From Methylomonas sp. AM2-LC (lineage in GTDB: Bacteria; Pseudomonadota; Gammaproteobacteria; Methylococcales; Methylomonadaceae): a stretch of DNA of 64,000 nt. Location of the stretch: assembly GCF_039904985.1 (NCBI RefSeq), contig NZ_CP157005.1:2790001-2854000 (forward strand), in the 5' to 3' direction. The notes under the pieces were generated by a model. That model worked only from the letters and a program-made list of their open reading frames with translations. It was not told where the DNA came from and made no database searches. Below, in pieces: positions 26,596 through 36,093 of this stretch. How positions within the stretch are numbered: position 1 is the stretch's first letter; each line of letters begins with the position of its first letter. Made by a program: the position numbers and the translations under genes.

Positions 26596-27123
26596 ATGAA
26601 AAAAACCACTTTGATTATGGTGCTGGTTGGCTTTTTAGCCTTAACGGCAGGCTTTTTGGTAAAAATTGGCTCACTTTACCAGAATGTAGTGGAAACTATT
26701 AAGCCGTTAGCCTTTAGTTTTCCGGATGTAGAAGGGCATATGCAGCCCTTAAGCCAATGGCAGGGCAAAGTGCTGGTGGTAAATTTTTGGGCCACCTGGT
26801 GTGGGCCGTGTTTGCAAGAGATACCCGAGTTTATTAAGTTGCAAACCGAAATGCAGCAACAAGGCCTACAATTTATTGGTTTGGCCATTGATGAAACAGC
26901 GGATGTTAAAGCTTTTTTGCAGGATGTAAAAGTCAATTACCCGATTTTACTGGCCAATGACACCGGTATGAATCTATCCATGCAAATGGGTAATATTGTT
27001 GGCGCTATTCCATTTACGGTAATTATCGATCAGGAAGGAGCAGTGATACATCGGCAAATGGGCGAGTTAAGTCGCGAAGCTTTGCAGGCATTAGTGACGC
27101 CATTGCTGAGTAAAAAAATATAA
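26596..27123 (+). CDS. TlpA/ResA-like membrane-anchored thiol-disulfide protein
   Basis: 175 residues with an N-terminal membrane anchor (about 5-23) and a periplasmic thioredoxin domain containing WCGPC (Cys69 and Cys72). Members reduce apocytochrome or other periplasmic thiols. It is the second redox protein in a row but is separated from the first by 178 bp, so co-transcription is uncertain. The start has no strong ribosome binding site. Confidence 0.85.
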   Translation: MKKTTLIMVLVGFLALTAGFLVKIGSLYQNVVETIKPLAFSFPDVEGHMQPLSQWQGKVLVVNFWATWCGPCLQEIPEFIKLQTEMQQQGLQFIGLAIDETADVKAFLQDVKVNYPILLANDTGMNLSMQMGNIVGAIPFTVIIDQEGAVIHRQMGELSREALQALVTPLLSKKI

Positions 27124-27218
27124 ATAAAACTATTTGTGCTTTTTATACAGATTTTCTGGACAAAATTGCGCAAATTAGGCAAAATTTGCCCCCTAATTTA
27201 TCAACGTTTAACTTTTTG

Positions 27219-27680
27219 ATGGCGCAAATTTACGTTTTAAATGGTCCGAATCTTAACTTGCTAGGTATCCGGGAACCCGGTATTTATGGTAACAAAACCT
27301 TAGCGGATATTGAGGCCGGATTACAAGAATCTGCCGGGCGCTTGAGTCACCAGCTGGTTTTTATACAAAGCAATGCCGAACACGAAATTGTTGAACAAAT
27401 TCACCACGCTTTTAAGCAGCAAGTTGATTTTATCATTATCAATCCTGCTGCATTTACGCATACCAGCGTGGCAATACGCGATGCCTTACTGGCGACAAAA
27501 ATTGCATTTATTGAAGTACATTTATCGAATGTACATGCCCGCGAACCTTTCCGCAAACATTCCTATTTTTCTGACATTGCAGTCGGTGTAATTTGCGGAT
27601 TAGGTGCAATGGGCTACGAATTGGCTTTACAAGCCGCTAATCAGTTATTAATAGAGAGAACCCAGAACAATGGATATTAG
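27219..27680 (+). CDS. aroQ: Type II 3-dehydroquinate dehydratase
   Basis: 153 residues from the ATG at 27219, which gives the usual start leading to [11 protein letters not shown]; a TTG start further upstream is less likely. Catalytic-region signatures are [11 protein letters not shown] (active Tyr), [48 protein letters not shown] and the following [13 protein letters not shown]. It catalyses the third step of the shikimate pathway. accB begins 11 bp before its stop, the standard aroQ-accB-accC operon of many proteobacteria. Confidence 0.95.
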   Translation: MAQIYVLNGPNLNLLGIREPGIYGNKTLADIEAGLQESAGRLSHQLVFIQSNAEHEIVEQIHHAFKQQVDFIIINPAAFTHTSVAIRDALLATKIAFIEVHLSNVHAREPFRKHSYFSDIAVGVICGLGAMGYELALQAANQLLIERTQNNGY

Positions 27681-28113
27681 AAAAATAAAAAAACTCATCG
27701 ATCTTATACAGGAATCTGATATAGCAGAAATAGAAATTAGTGAAGGCGAAGAATCGGTACGCATCATACGTTACAGTGCGGCACCACAAGTACAGTATGC
27801 GCCTGCCCCCGTTATCGCCGCACCGACAGTAGCCACAACAACCTCTAACACCTCTGCGCCTGCAGAAGAAAAATTCAGTGGTCATGTGGTTAAATCACCC
27901 ATGGTAGGGACTTTCTATCGTTCTGCTTCACCGGGTTCTGCCTCGTTTGTGGAAATTGGTCAGAGCGTTAGTGTCGGTGAGACACTTTGTATTATTGAGG
28001 CAATGAAAATCCTCAATCAAATTGAATCGGATAAATCCGGCAAAATTAAACAGATTTTGGTAGAAAATGGTCACCCTGTTGAATACGGGCAACCTTTGTT
28101 TATTGTTGAATAA
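27670..28113 (+). CDS. accB: Biotin carboxyl carrier protein of acetyl-CoA carboxylase
   Basis: 147 residues: an N-terminal helical part, an Ala/Pro/Thr-rich linker (about 37-66) and a C-terminal biotinyl domain with the biotin-accepting Lys113 in EAMKI. It carries carboxybiotin between the AccC and AccAD subunits in the first committed step of fatty acid synthesis. It overlaps aroQ by 11 bp and is followed by accC after 17 bp. Confidence 0.96.
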   Translation: MDIRKIKKLIDLIQESDIAEIEISEGEESVRIIRYSAAPQVQYAPAPVIAAPTVATTTSNTSAPAEEKFSGHVVKSPMVGTFYRSASPGSASFVEIGQSVSVGETLCIIEAMKILNQIESDKSGKIKQILVENGHPVEYGQPLFIVE

Positions 28114-28130
28114 TCAGTAAAGGGGTTGCT

Positions 28131-29474
28131 ATGTTTGAAAAAATTGTCATCGCCAATCGCGGCGAGATTGCGTTACGAATTTTACGAGCTTGTCGTGAGC
28201 TAGGTATTAAAACCGTTGCGGTATACTCTCAGGCCGACCGGGATTTAAAACATGTACGACTGGCCGACGAAGCCGTGTGTATAGGACCGGCTGCTTCCAA
28301 CCTAAGTTATCTGAATATACCAGCCATTATCAGCGCCGCCGAAGTGACCGATGCGCAGGCGATACATCCTGGCTACGGTTTTTTATCTGAAAATGCCGAT
28401 TTTTCCGAAAAAGTGAGTCAAAGCGGCTTTACCTTTATTGGTCCACGCCCAGAAACTATCCGTATGATGGGCGATAAAATTTCGGCCAAAAAAGCCATGA
28501 AAGCCGCCGGCATCCCTTGTGTACCGGGCAATGGTGATCCATTAGGCGATGATGACGAAACTAATTTGAAAATGGCCCACGAAATAGGCTATCCGGTGAT
28601 TATTAAAGCGGCGGGTGGCGGCGGTGGCAGAGGTATGCGTACCGTGCATTCTGAAGCCGCACTGATTGCAGCCATTGGCTTAACTAAAGCCGAAGCCGGT
28701 GCCGCTTTTGGTAACGATACGGTGTACATGGAAAAGTTTCTGGAAGATCCGCGTCATATTGAGTTTCAAGTGATGGCCGATTCTTTTGGTAATGCCATCC
28801 ATCTGGGTGAACGCGACTGCTCTATGCAACGCCGCCACCAAAAAGTGGTTGAAGAAGCACCTGCGCCGGGCATTACCGCTGAAGAACGTAACCGCATGGG
28901 CGAACGTTGCGCACAAGCCTGTCGCGAAATTGGTTATCTTGGTGCTGGCACTTTTGAGTTTTTGTACGAAAAAGGCGAGTTTTTCTTTATCGAAATGAAT
29001 ACCCGCGTCCAGGTAGAACACCCCGTTACCGAAATGATTACCGGTTTTGATATCGTTAAAGAACAATTGCGCATAGCAGCAGGCATGCCTTTATCGATTA
29101 CTCAAGATCAAGTAACATTTACCGGCCACGCTATTGAATGCCGTCTTAACGCAGAAGACCCTGAAACGTTTATGCCTTGCCCAGGCTTAATAGAGCAGTT
29201 CCACATGCCTGGCGGCCCCGGCATCCGCTGCGAAACGCATATCTATAACGGCTATAAAGTACCGCCGTATTATGATTCCATGATAGGCAAACTCATCGCC
29301 CACGGCGAAGATCGCAACAGCGCCATCGCCCGCATGAAAACCGCGTTAAGCGAAATGGTGATAGATGGTATTAAAACCAATATCCCCTTACAGCAAAACA
29401 TTATGGCCGACGCAGCATTTGCACAGGGCGGTCAGAATATTCATTATCTGGAAAAGAAATTAGGTATTCATTAA
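28131..29474 (+). CDS. accC: Biotin carboxylase subunit of acetyl-CoA carboxylase
   Basis: 447 residues, the normal length. It has an N-terminal domain ([20 protein letters not shown]), an ATP-grasp core with the glycine-rich [11 protein letters not shown] loop, the [21 protein letters not shown] segment, [15 protein letters not shown] (active-site region) and a C-terminal biotin carboxylase domain ([13 protein letters not shown]). It carboxylates biotin on AccB using ATP and bicarbonate. It ends the operon, with a strong terminator after it. Confidence 0.97.
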   Translation: MFEKIVIANRGEIALRILRACRELGIKTVAVYSQADRDLKHVRLADEAVCIGPAASNLSYLNIPAIISAAEVTDAQAIHPGYGFLSENADFSEKVSQSGFTFIGPRPETIRMMGDKISAKKAMKAAGIPCVPGNGDPLGDDDETNLKMAHEIGYPVIIKAAGGGGGRGMRTVHSEAALIAAIGLTKAEAGAAFGNDTVYMEKFLEDPRHIEFQVMADSFGNAIHLGERDCSMQRRHQKVVEEAPAPGITAEERNRMGERCAQACREIGYLGAGTFEFLYEKGEFFFIEMNTRVQVEHPVTEMITGFDIVKEQLRIAAGMPLSITQDQVTFTGHAIECRLNAEDPETFMPCPGLIEQFHMPGGPGIRCETHIYNGYKVPPYYDSMIGKLIAHGEDRNSAIARMKTALSEMVIDGIKTNIPLQQNIMADAAFAQGGQNIHYLEKKLGIH

Positions 29475-29488
29475 GCGGTTGGTTTGTT

Positions 29489-29522
29489 ATAACCCCTTGG
29501 TTGGCAAGGGGTTATTCTTTTT
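29489..29522 (+). terminator. Intrinsic terminator of aroQ-accBC
   Basis: A perfect 11-bp stem, ATAACCCCTTG with CAAGGGGTTAT, around a 5-base loop, followed by a T-rich run. It begins 15 bases after the accC stop. Confidence 0.9.
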
Positions 29523-30008
29523 TTATATATTGCGGTCGAAATTAGATCGAATGATTAAATGAGCTTGTAGTGCGCTACAATGTTACAAGGGCAGTCAGTC
29601 GTAAAGCATTAAGTGTAAAGAGAGCGCGTATTGCGCCGAAAGCTTGTAACAACAGCTTTTATAGTCCATTTGTGCATTTATTTGCAGTTTCTAACAGACA
29701 TATCTACACAGATATATACCGTCTATGCAATCCGGCGCAATACGCGCTGCGCTATTGTCGCCCTATGAGGTTGGCTCCGTTTGTGATTACGCCTTAACGT
29801 GTTAATCCATCATGTCAGAAGAGTAAAGAAGACAGTTGCAGATGCAGCTTTTGAATGTCGCTGATACTTTGCGTGACAATAGGTATTTAATTGGTATTGG
29901 AACCGCCAATATTTACTGAAATCAAGGAAAAAATCGAGTTGTTCAACAAATGAACTTATCAAAATGATACAAAATCAATATCAATCAATAATATTTTTTA
30001 GGATTAAT
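29523..30008. other. Repeat-bearing intergenic region before SIMPL gene
   Basis: No credible gene. It holds the R1 half-copy at 29717-29770. A stretch near 29825-29870 ending CGCTGATACTTT loosely recalls the hairpin at 13692-13757. The reading frame crossing the repeat is incidental. Confidence 0.5.
29717..29770. repeat. Half copy of dispersed hairpin repeat (family R1)
   Basis: Contains GGCGCAATACGCGCTGCGC, then TATTGTCGCCCTATGAGG, closest to the copies at 1-85 and 1101-1182. Confidence 0.65.
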
Positions 30009-30746
30009 ATGATATACAAAGTTTTATCAGTCATCTTATTTCAACTGTTGGTTTCCTGCGCATACGCAGTACAAATGCCAGACGCTCCATTTGTTTATTC
30101 GCAAGGTGAAGCTAAAAAAGAAATAAAGCCTAATATGGTTGATCTTAAATTTTCAATCAAAACATTTGATGAGAATCCTGATAAAGCTTTTAAGTTGCTG
30201 CAAAATGAAAATATTGAGCTGAAAAAGCTGTTTGATGAAATTAAAATTTCAGATGACAGTATAGAGGCATTTGATATTGATAAGTCAACCGTCAGAGAAA
30301 CTAATAATGACGGTCAAGAACTCAAAGTATTGGGTTATGATATTCAACAAGTATTTCATATTAGATTGCTTGATCTAGACAAATATACGGCATTGATGAA
30401 CAGGTTGATAAAATATCGAAATATAGCTGATTTTAACTCAAATTTTGACGTACTTGAGCGTAAAGAGATCGAATCACAGCTAACAGCAGAGGCATGCGCG
30501 GATGCTAAACATAAAGCGGAAGTCATGGCAAATGGAGTTGGTAGTCAATTAGGCTCTGTTTTTGCAATGGCTGAAAAGAGATTCTTTTCCATTGATGAGG
30601 CTTTTGGCTTCGCAAATGAAGACGATAATTCTGACAGGATGATGTTTAAAAAGTCTCAATTCAGAAAAGACTCCATAACATATATTCCATCTGTCATAAA
30701 AATTGAGAAGAAAGTAAATGTTATCTACAAATTAAGTGAAAAATAA
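30009..30746 (+). CDS. Exported SIMPL-domain (DUF541) protein
   Basis: 245 residues from the ATG at 30009, which has TAGGA upstream; the longer frame has no ribosome binding site. A signal peptide ends near CAYA (residue 20), and LVSC within it could also be a lipobox, so either exported or lipoprotein. The mature part has the SIMPL pattern: FVYSQGEAKKEIKPNMVDLKF near the start, a central DIQQVFHIRLLDLDKY segment and ACADAKHKAEVMANGVG near residue 175. SIMPL proteins include periplasmic stress proteins such as YggE; no enzymatic role is established. The gene is more AT-rich than its neighbours. Confidence 0.8.
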   Translation: MIYKVLSVILFQLLVSCAYAVQMPDAPFVYSQGEAKKEIKPNMVDLKFSIKTFDENPDKAFKLLQNENIELKKLFDEIKISDDSIEAFDIDKSTVRETNNDGQELKVLGYDIQQVFHIRLLDLDKYTALMNRLIKYRNIADFNSNFDVLERKEIESQLTAEACADAKHKAEVMANGVGSQLGSVFAMAEKRFFSIDEAFGFANEDDNSDRMMFKKSQFRKDSITYIPSVIKIEKKVNVIYKLSEK

Positions 30747-30790
30747 CCGTTATTGCTTAGAATAATAATGATCAATAAACATTTAAAGCC

Positions 30791-31134
30791 AGCGTAGCCA
30801 CAATTAGCGTTAGCGTAATCGTAGGAATGAAAAACTTTCCGTTCTTAGATGTGCTTTTTACAACAGGTTGTTAGTATTGCCGCGTTGAGTTAAATTTTGT
30901 ACCACATTTTGATTAATTGCATTTAATTCCGGCATAAAATGGGCATGTATTCAAAGTTCACAATTGGTTCTACTCAATCTTTCTCCATTATGCAAAAAAT
31001 GGAATTAATATTTATTATTTCGGTAACGGTTTAGATGTTTAATTGATGGCGATGATTTAATAAATACTGGCCATTGATATGGAGTGGCGTACACATTCCC
31101 ACGATTACGCTGTCGCTAATCGTGGCTACGCGGA
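30791..31134. repeat. MITE-like element, copy A
   Basis: 344-bp noncoding element with inverted ends that are each palindromic. The left end is AGCGTAGCCACAATTAGCG-TTA-GCGTAATCGTAGG and the right end is CCCACGATTACGC-TGT-CGCTAATCGTGGCTACGC. The interior, from TTAAATTTTGTA to GGCGATGATTTAATAAATAC and ACTGGCCATTG, matches copy B at 34399-34655, with roughly 60 extra bases near the left end. No transposase or reading frame lies inside. Confidence 0.75.
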
Positions 31135-31516
31135 TTTGTATTTGCGTTGGCATCCTATGTGTTATACCGAACGGATAGAGCCAAGATAACCTTATAAAAT
31201 ATATTTTAATCTGAATATTCATAAGCTTCAGCAACATCAATTTTAAATCATCGAAGCCATCATTCCGGTATAGACTGTCAGGAACCTGGGTGTAGACTGG
31301 GTTGAATAAAAATGCAACTCAGCTTTAAAGCTTACGCATACCCGCATTCCAGTTGGAATGACTGTTTAGCTGAAGCTTGAGAGTAATAGGCGACTTTTAT
31401 GTTAGCCAATTAATAGGTAGCATCCTATTTATATCAATTGGATATAAGTAGATCAATGAACGAATTGCACAATCCCAACCAAAATCAACTACTACTAAAT
31501 TTTCCTAGAGAACAAT
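31135..31516. other. Intergenic stretch before flavodoxin gene
   Basis: 382 bases without a gene or a clear site beyond the AGAGAAC ribosome binding site of the flavodoxin gene. Nothing recognisable. Confidence 0.5.
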
Positions 31517-32074
31517 ATGTCTAAAATTGCGATAGTCTTTCATAGTGGATACGGCCACACTGCTAAACAAGCCGAAGCAGTAGCACAAGGCGCGAAGGCT
31601 GAATTAATTGTAATTGATGCAGAAGGTAATATTACCGAAGCACAATGGGCTACCTTGAACAATGCCGACGCTATCATCTTCGGTTCCCCAACCTATATGG
31701 GATCCGTCAGCTGGCAATTTAAGAAATTCGCTGATGCGTCCTCTAAGCCTTGGTTTAGCCAGCTATGGAAAGATAAAGTATTTGGTGGGTTCACCAATTC
31801 TGCCAGCATGAACGGCGATAAGCATTCTACGCTGCATTATTTCTTCACCTTGGCTATGCAACATTCTGGGCTCTGGGTTGGAACAGGTTTGATGCCCTCT
31901 AGTAGCAAAGCGGCTAAGCGAGATGATGTGAACTACCTGGGTACTTTTGCGGGTGCTATGATGCAAACTCCATCCGATGCCAGCACAGACGAAGTCAATT
32001 TAGGTGATTTAGAAACGGCTAGATTGTATGGTGCGCGTGTTGCAGAAGTTGTCGGTAAATTTAACGGTAACTGA
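31517..32074 (+). CDS. Flavodoxin-family NAD(P)H-quinone-reductase-like protein
   Basis: 185 residues with a flavodoxin fold: IVFHSGYGHTAKQAEAVAQG is the phosphate-binding loop of the FMN site, AIIFGSPTYMGSVSWQFKKF the second loop, and FGGFTNSASMNGDKHSTL the third. It resembles the WrbA/flavodoxin-like reductase group. Likely an FMN-dependent oxidoreductase of quinones or similar compounds. It stands alone between repeats. Confidence 0.85.
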   Translation: MSKIAIVFHSGYGHTAKQAEAVAQGAKAELIVIDAEGNITEAQWATLNNADAIIFGSPTYMGSVSWQFKKFADASSKPWFSQLWKDKVFGGFTNSASMNGDKHSTLHYFFTLAMQHSGLWVGTGLMPSSSKAAKRDDVNYLGTFAGAMMQTPSDASTDEVNLGDLETARLYGARVAEVVGKFNGN

Positions 32075-32108
32075 TTAATGAGGTAAGGCTTAATTACCAA
32101 CGTGCCAA

Positions 32109-32200
32109 CCTCATATGGCGCGTTAGTTTCAGCGTAATTGAAGGCAACCGTGTCGCAATACGGCTTCGCCTATTACGACCTATTCTGGCTTATCGCGTTG
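32109..32200. repeat. Full copy of dispersed hairpin repeat (family R1)
   Basis: Begins CCTCATATGGCGCGTTAG and ends GTGTCGCAATACGGCTTCG, then CCTATTACGACCTATTCTGG. The two ends are imperfect inverted copies, giving a hairpin with the AATA-C-GGC-TTC-GCCTATT core. A decayed piece of the MITE-like element (AATCGTGGCTACGCTGGC, then a related interior) follows at about 32215-32310. The rest of this 450-bp gap up to 32522 shows no gene. Confidence 0.75.
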
Positions 32201-32214
32201 CCGTCTGGCGTATC

Positions 32215-32310
32215 AATCGTGGCTACGCTGGCTGAAGTTGGAATGTTTGACCTGCACTTAATTTTGTGATACAAATCACAAAAAATGAAAATTGGCCGAT
32301 AAATGCTTAA
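32215..32310. repeat. Decayed fragment of MITE-like element
   Basis: ATCGTGGCTACGCTGGC is one end of the MITE-like element, and the following CTTAATTTTGTGAT and ATTGGCCGATAAATGC keep weak similarity to the interior of copy B. The other end is missing. Confidence 0.4.
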
Positions 32311-32522
32311 CTTTGACGCTGCCAATTTATATATATCTATTTAATTCAACTTCATTACCATAACTGAAAAACCTAACTTTAACCAAAACAAATAAGGTTG
32401 GTTTTCATTATTCTTATGCAGTTAAATAGTAGATATGTAATCTTATCAGCGTATTTTCATTTATACCGAGTTATTTGAGAAGAGATTTTTTATTTTCCTT
32501 TGTAATTTACGAGAGTATTAAA

Positions 32523-33332
32523 ATGAAGAAAGTCATTGCTAGCCTTGCAATTTTTGGAAGTATGTGTTTAGCGTCGCAAAGCACATTTTCTGCAACAATA
32601 TATGTTGATCCACAACAGCCGTTTAGCGAATGTAAATACCTGCCAGACTGGTCAACTTTACAGAGTAAACTCGCGCAAGCGCAACAAGCCGCTAACGGTG
32701 GTATTGGCTTGCAAATGTGGGTAACGGTAGTCAATCGTGATGGATTCGTCTGCGCGGTAGCCTATACAGGAAACAAAAGAAACGACCAGTGGCCTGGCAG
32801 CCGGGTTATTTCCGCACAAAAAGCGAATACCGCCAATGCCTTTAGCCTATCTAACCTCGCGCTTTCAACGGCAAATCTATACACAGCTGTACAGCCTGGT
32901 GGCACCTTATTTGGTTTGCAACATAGTAATCCGGTCGATACGACCTTAGCGTATGCAGGTCCGATTGGTTATTTTGGAACAGATCAAGATCCTTTAGTCG
33001 GTAAACGCGTTGGCGGGGTTAACGTTTTTGGAGGCGGTCTGGCATTGTACGATCCATACGTTGGTATTGTTGGTGCTATCGGCGTCAGCGGCGACACCTC
33101 TTGTGCCGATCATAATATTGCCTGGCGCACCCGTAGTTTATTAGGATTGGATCATGTACCTGCCGGTGTTTCACCTGACAAAACGCGTCCAGATAACATT
33201 GTTTACGATATTCACACCGTACCAGGTTTACAAATAGGTGTGAGCGCCAGTGGTTGGGGACATCCGGCTTGTAATAAGGATGTGGCGGGTATAGCTAACT
33301 CCTTGCCTGTCGTTACTACTGTTCCCAAGTAG
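32523..33332 (+). CDS. Exported GlcG/HbpS-family heme-binding-like protein
   Basis: 269 residues from the ATG at 32523, which gives a clean signal peptide (MKKVIASLAIFGSMCLAS, cleavage near TFSA). The mature protein has the GlcG/HbpS (DUF336) pattern: WVTVVNRDGFVCAVAYTG, SRVISAQKANTANAFS, GGVNVFGGGLALYD and VGAIGVSGDTSCADHNIAWRTR. Family members bind heme or cobalamin-like ligands or act in stress sensing. It is longer than average through its N-terminal and C-terminal extensions, which add cysteines (ECKY, HPACNKD). Confidence 0.85.
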   Translation: MKKVIASLAIFGSMCLASQSTFSATIYVDPQQPFSECKYLPDWSTLQSKLAQAQQAANGGIGLQMWVTVVNRDGFVCAVAYTGNKRNDQWPGSRVISAQKANTANAFSLSNLALSTANLYTAVQPGGTLFGLQHSNPVDTTLAYAGPIGYFGTDQDPLVGKRVGGVNVFGGGLALYDPYVGIVGAIGVSGDTSCADHNIAWRTRSLLGLDHVPAGVSPDKTRPDNIVYDIHTVPGLQIGVSASGWGHPACNKDVAGIANSLPVVTTVPK

Positions 33333-33349
33333 CGCTTCTAATCATGAAT

Positions 33350-33373
33350 AAGCCGTAGCATTTACTACGGCTT
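33350..33373 (+). terminator. Hairpin after HbpS-like gene
   Basis: A perfect 9-bp stem, AAGCCGTAG with CTACGGCTT, around a 6-base loop, 17 bases after the stop. The T-run after it is short. Confidence 0.6.
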
Positions 33374-33424
33374 TACCTGCAAGTGTCATAGGTTTTGGAA
33401 TTCGAAGGACGAATAGGCATCAGT

Positions 33425-33694
33425 ATGAAACTGGTTTTACAAATTGCCTTGGGTGTATTTCTCGGCTCGGCACCTGCCTTATTTATGGTGGAAACTTGGT
33501 GGAGTTATAAACAAGAACAGTCCAAGGCAGAAACCACCGTTCTGCTGGAACAATTGGAGCAGAACCGTTTGGAGCAGGGCGATCGTTTGCGAACCCTATT
33601 AAATCAAAATCAGCAAGCCAATCCGGCGCTGCTTGATTCTAGCGCGGGGTTTAGTCCAAATGCTAAGCCGACAGAACAAAAGCAAGGCAAATAA
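33425..33694 (+). CDS. Small signal-anchored protein with polar tail
   Basis: 89 residues from the ATG at 33425. One hydrophobic N-terminal segment (about 3-22, VLQIALGVFLGSAPALFM), then a Gln/Glu-rich, probably helical periplasmic or cytoplasmic tail (VLLEQLEQNRLEQGDRL). No family recognised. It sits between the HbpS-like gene and the PEP-CTERM gene on the same strand and may be co-transcribed with the latter. Confidence 0.55.
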   Translation: MKLVLQIALGVFLGSAPALFMVETWWSYKQEQSKAETTVLLEQLEQNRLEQGDRLRTLLNQNQQANPALLDSSAGFSPNAKPTEQKQGK

Positions 33695-33786
33695 TCCCCA
33701 AGGAATATTTTCTCCGGCCTTAACCAGCCTGTATTGCGATTGTCGCGAATATTTTTTTCTACAACAAATTTTACGAGAAGTTAGAG

Positions 33787-34371
33787 ATGAATAACTTAAA
33801 ACAAGCAATGGCGACTGCCGTAATGATAGCAATCATAGGCTTTACCGAACCGAGCTTCGCTAGCTATCAGGACCAAATTACTGAACAATTCGCATCCGGT
33901 GCGGTTTTTAACGGGATCGCTACTTTTGATGACAACCTCCTAGTGCCAACATCAATTTACGGTACGCTTACCGGTTACCAGTTGGGTACGGCGGGGTTCG
34001 TAGACAATTCAGTCAGCGAAACGATCTCCTATGTTTTTGACTCCACCTTTAATTATGCCAACACGCCTCTTACCGCTGTTAATTGGTGGTTGGATGTATC
34101 TCCCGCAGATGTACAAAACGGCAGTGTCAACAATAGCATATTATTTAGCATAGATTTTTCCAATCCATTGGCTCCGGTATTCACCCCAGACGATAATGGC
34201 ATCAATACCGTAAGCAGCAATGCTGATTTTTTGGTTTCTGGAACTATTCAGTCATTGCCGGAATCATCCACAATCGCCTTGTTTGGTTTAGGCTTTCTGG
34301 GACTAGGATCTAGATTTATTGGCTTAAAAAAAATGAATTGGTTTTGCCATAAACAGCTGATAATCTTTTAG
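33787..34371 (+). CDS. PEP-CTERM-like exported protein with altered tail
   Basis: 194 residues: a signal peptide (cleavage near SFAS, about residue 26), a beta-rich body, and a C-terminal sorting signal. That signal is LPESSTIALFGLGFLG, followed by LGSRFIGLKK. The motif is PES rather than PEP, but the following hydrophobic segment and basic patch are typical. The frame then continues 14 residues past the basic patch. This happens at a run of eight A at 34326-34333; with seven A the reading would stop directly after GLKK, the usual ending. It is a plausible substrate for the exosortase at 3399-4256. Confidence 0.75.
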   Translation: MNNLKQAMATAVMIAIIGFTEPSFASYQDQITEQFASGAVFNGIATFDDNLLVPTSIYGTLTGYQLGTAGFVDNSVSETISYVFDSTFNYANTPLTAVNWWLDVSPADVQNGSVNNSILFSIDFSNPLAPVFTPDDNGINTVSSNADFLVSGTIQSLPESSTIALFGLGFLGLGSRFIGLKKMNWFCHKQLIIF

Positions 34372-34398
34372 CACACATTGGCTAGCCTTTATGGAGCT

Positions 34399-34655
34399 AG
34401 CGTAGCCACGATTAGCGCAAGCGTAATCGTGGGGATGACTTAAATTTTGTATGGCATGTTGATTATTTGCATTTTATTCCCGTATAAAAAGGACATGTTT
34501 CCAAAATTTGCGATTGGCCGCTAACTTTCATCTTTATTGTTTCTAAAACGATTTGGTATTTGAATTTGTGGCGATGATTAAATAAATACTGGCCATTGTA
34601 TCTGCAGTCGAATATACATTCCCACGATTACGCTTTCGCTAATCGTGGCTACGCG
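34399..34655. repeat. MITE-like element, copy B
   Basis: 257-bp noncoding element bounded by inverted palindromic ends: AGCGTAGCCACGATTAGCG-CAA-GCGTAATCGTGG on the left and CCACGATTACGC-TTT-CGCTAATCGTGGCTACGC on the right. The interior matches copy A at 30791-31134 (for example GGCGATGATTAAATAAATAC and ACTGGCCATTG). It lies directly after the PEP-CTERM gene. Confidence 0.8.
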
Positions 34656-34701
34656 GGCGGGCTCAAAACAATGAAACAGTATTTCGTAATTTCCATCGCA
34701 G

Positions 34702-34790
34702 CCTCATAGGGCGTAGTAGCGTCGGCATAATGCTAAGGCAGAATGTCGCAATACGGCTTCGCCTATTACGACCTATAGCGGCTTATCGCT
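34702..34790. repeat. Full copy of dispersed hairpin repeat (family R1)
   Basis: CCTCATAGGGCGTAGTAGCG at the left end, and TGTCGCAATACGGCTTCG followed by CCTATTACGACCTATAGCGG at the right. The left end is the reverse complement of the CGCTATTGACGCCCTATGAGG form seen in the half copies, so the full unit is an inverted repeat. Confidence 0.75.
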
Positions 34791-34829
34791 TTTATGAATC
34801 AATAACCTGAAATACATAAATTTTCAAAT

Positions 34830-36017
34830 TCATTTTGCTATCTTATTGCTTTTTAATGTATTGGAAATATTACGTGGTATAGGGCTTAGAGCCCCGATAA
34901 GCAACTTGAGAAAATGCTTTTTATCCTGCTTTGATTTGCCATGGGTTCCATTGCGGGCGCTTTTCTCAAATGAAATCTCAAATCGAGTTCCGTGACCAAG
35001 CAAGCCAATACCGACTGTCACTTGAGCTTCATGTAGGTTGGCAATCTCTTTGACAATGGCTAGACCCAATCCGCAGCCATCGCCGGGACTGTCTGGAATG
35101 CGATAAAAACGCTCGAAAACTTTATCCGTCTCCTGCGAATGGATGCCAGGTCCATTGTCTTCAACGATCAATGATACTTTGGTATTCGCCTCGATTTTGA
35201 CGTTGATTTCTCCACCGGGGTGGCCATAACGCACAGCATTGTCTAGGAGGTTGCTTAGCAATTCCCATAGTAATGTTTCATCACCGCTAATATACAATGG
35301 CTCGACTGGAGCATCAAAACCCAGATCGATATCCCTTTCTAGTGCCTTGGGAACCCAATCCATGCAGCATAATCGGGCAAGCCTACTTAAGTCCAGTGTT
35401 TTAAATCTTGATGATTTTTGCATGGTAGACTCTGATCGTGCCAACACCAGCAATTGCGTACTTAAATGCGCGATCCTATCGGCTGAGTTTTTGATTTGCA
35501 GCAATGCGGGTTTGATCGTCTCCAAATCCTTAGCGGATATCGCCCGTTCCGCCTGGACTTTCAATCCGGCAAGCGGCGTGCGCAGTTGATGCGAAGCGTT
35601 TTCAATGAAGCGCCTTTGTGAGTTTAAGGTTAGATTCAGTTTGTCATTAGCCAACTGAAGTTTCTTTGCGAAATTTTGCGATTTCATGACAATGAAGCCT
35701 AACATTAAAGAGGATATTAAATAGATCGGCAAAACAATCAGGGCTTCGTCACTCAGATCGAATGTATAATGCGGTTTCACAAAAAAGTAAAAGGTGAGTA
35801 CTGTACTGATCAATGTAACAAGGATACCGGGTCCCAAGCCGCAAAGCAGAAAGCAAAGAATGGTTGCTGGGTAAATGGTTAAATGCGGGTAGCCGGCTTC
35901 CACGGGTAAAAGCCAAAAACGCAAAAAAATGGCGATTGCCAATATGAGCATTGCAATCAAGTATCTGAGAAAATTTTTTAACAGTGGGTGCTTAATTTGA
36001 ATCAACAAATTCTCCAT
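34830..36017 (-). CDS. Sensor histidine kinase with DUF4118 membrane domain
   Basis: 395 residues. An N-terminal DUF4118 (KdpD-like four-helix membrane) domain (about 15-115), a short coiled coil, a HisKA domain with His143 in ENASHQLRTPLAG, and a HATPase domain with N-box (LLSNLLDNAVRYG), G1 (VEDNGPGI) and G2 (GLGLAIVKEI) motifs. It belongs with the response regulator upstream on the same strand (76-bp gap). There is no obvious periplasmic sensor loop, so the signal is probably sensed within the membrane. The C-terminal tail of about 35 basic residues is unusual. Confidence 0.92.
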   Translation of the reverse strand: MENLLIQIKHPLLKNFLRYLIAMLILAIAIFLRFWLLPVEAGYPHLTIYPATILCFLLCGLGPGILVTLISTVLTFYFFVKPHYTFDLSDEALIVLPIYLISSLMLGFIVMKSQNFAKKLQLANDKLNLTLNSQRRFIENASHQLRTPLAGLKVQAERAISAKDLETIKPALLQIKNSADRIAHLSTQLLVLARSESTMQKSSRFKTLDLSRLARLCCMDWVPKALERDIDLGFDAPVEPLYISGDETLLWELLSNLLDNAVRYGHPGGEINVKIEANTKVSLIVEDNGPGIHSQETDKVFERFYRIPDSPGDGCGLGLAIVKEIANLHEAQVTVGIGLLGHGTRFEISFEKSARNGTHGKSKQDKKHFLKLLIGALSPIPRNISNTLKSNKIAK

Positions 36018-36093
36018 CGAAGCTGAAAAACAAAACCTATGTCAGTTGGCCTAAATGTACCTATGATATCGATTGCTTGGTGCTTACATTAAT

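Noticed and set aside
29570..29797. 75-codon frame in the region after accC
   Set aside because: It runs through the R1 repeat copy and has no ribosome binding site; the coding look comes from the repeat.
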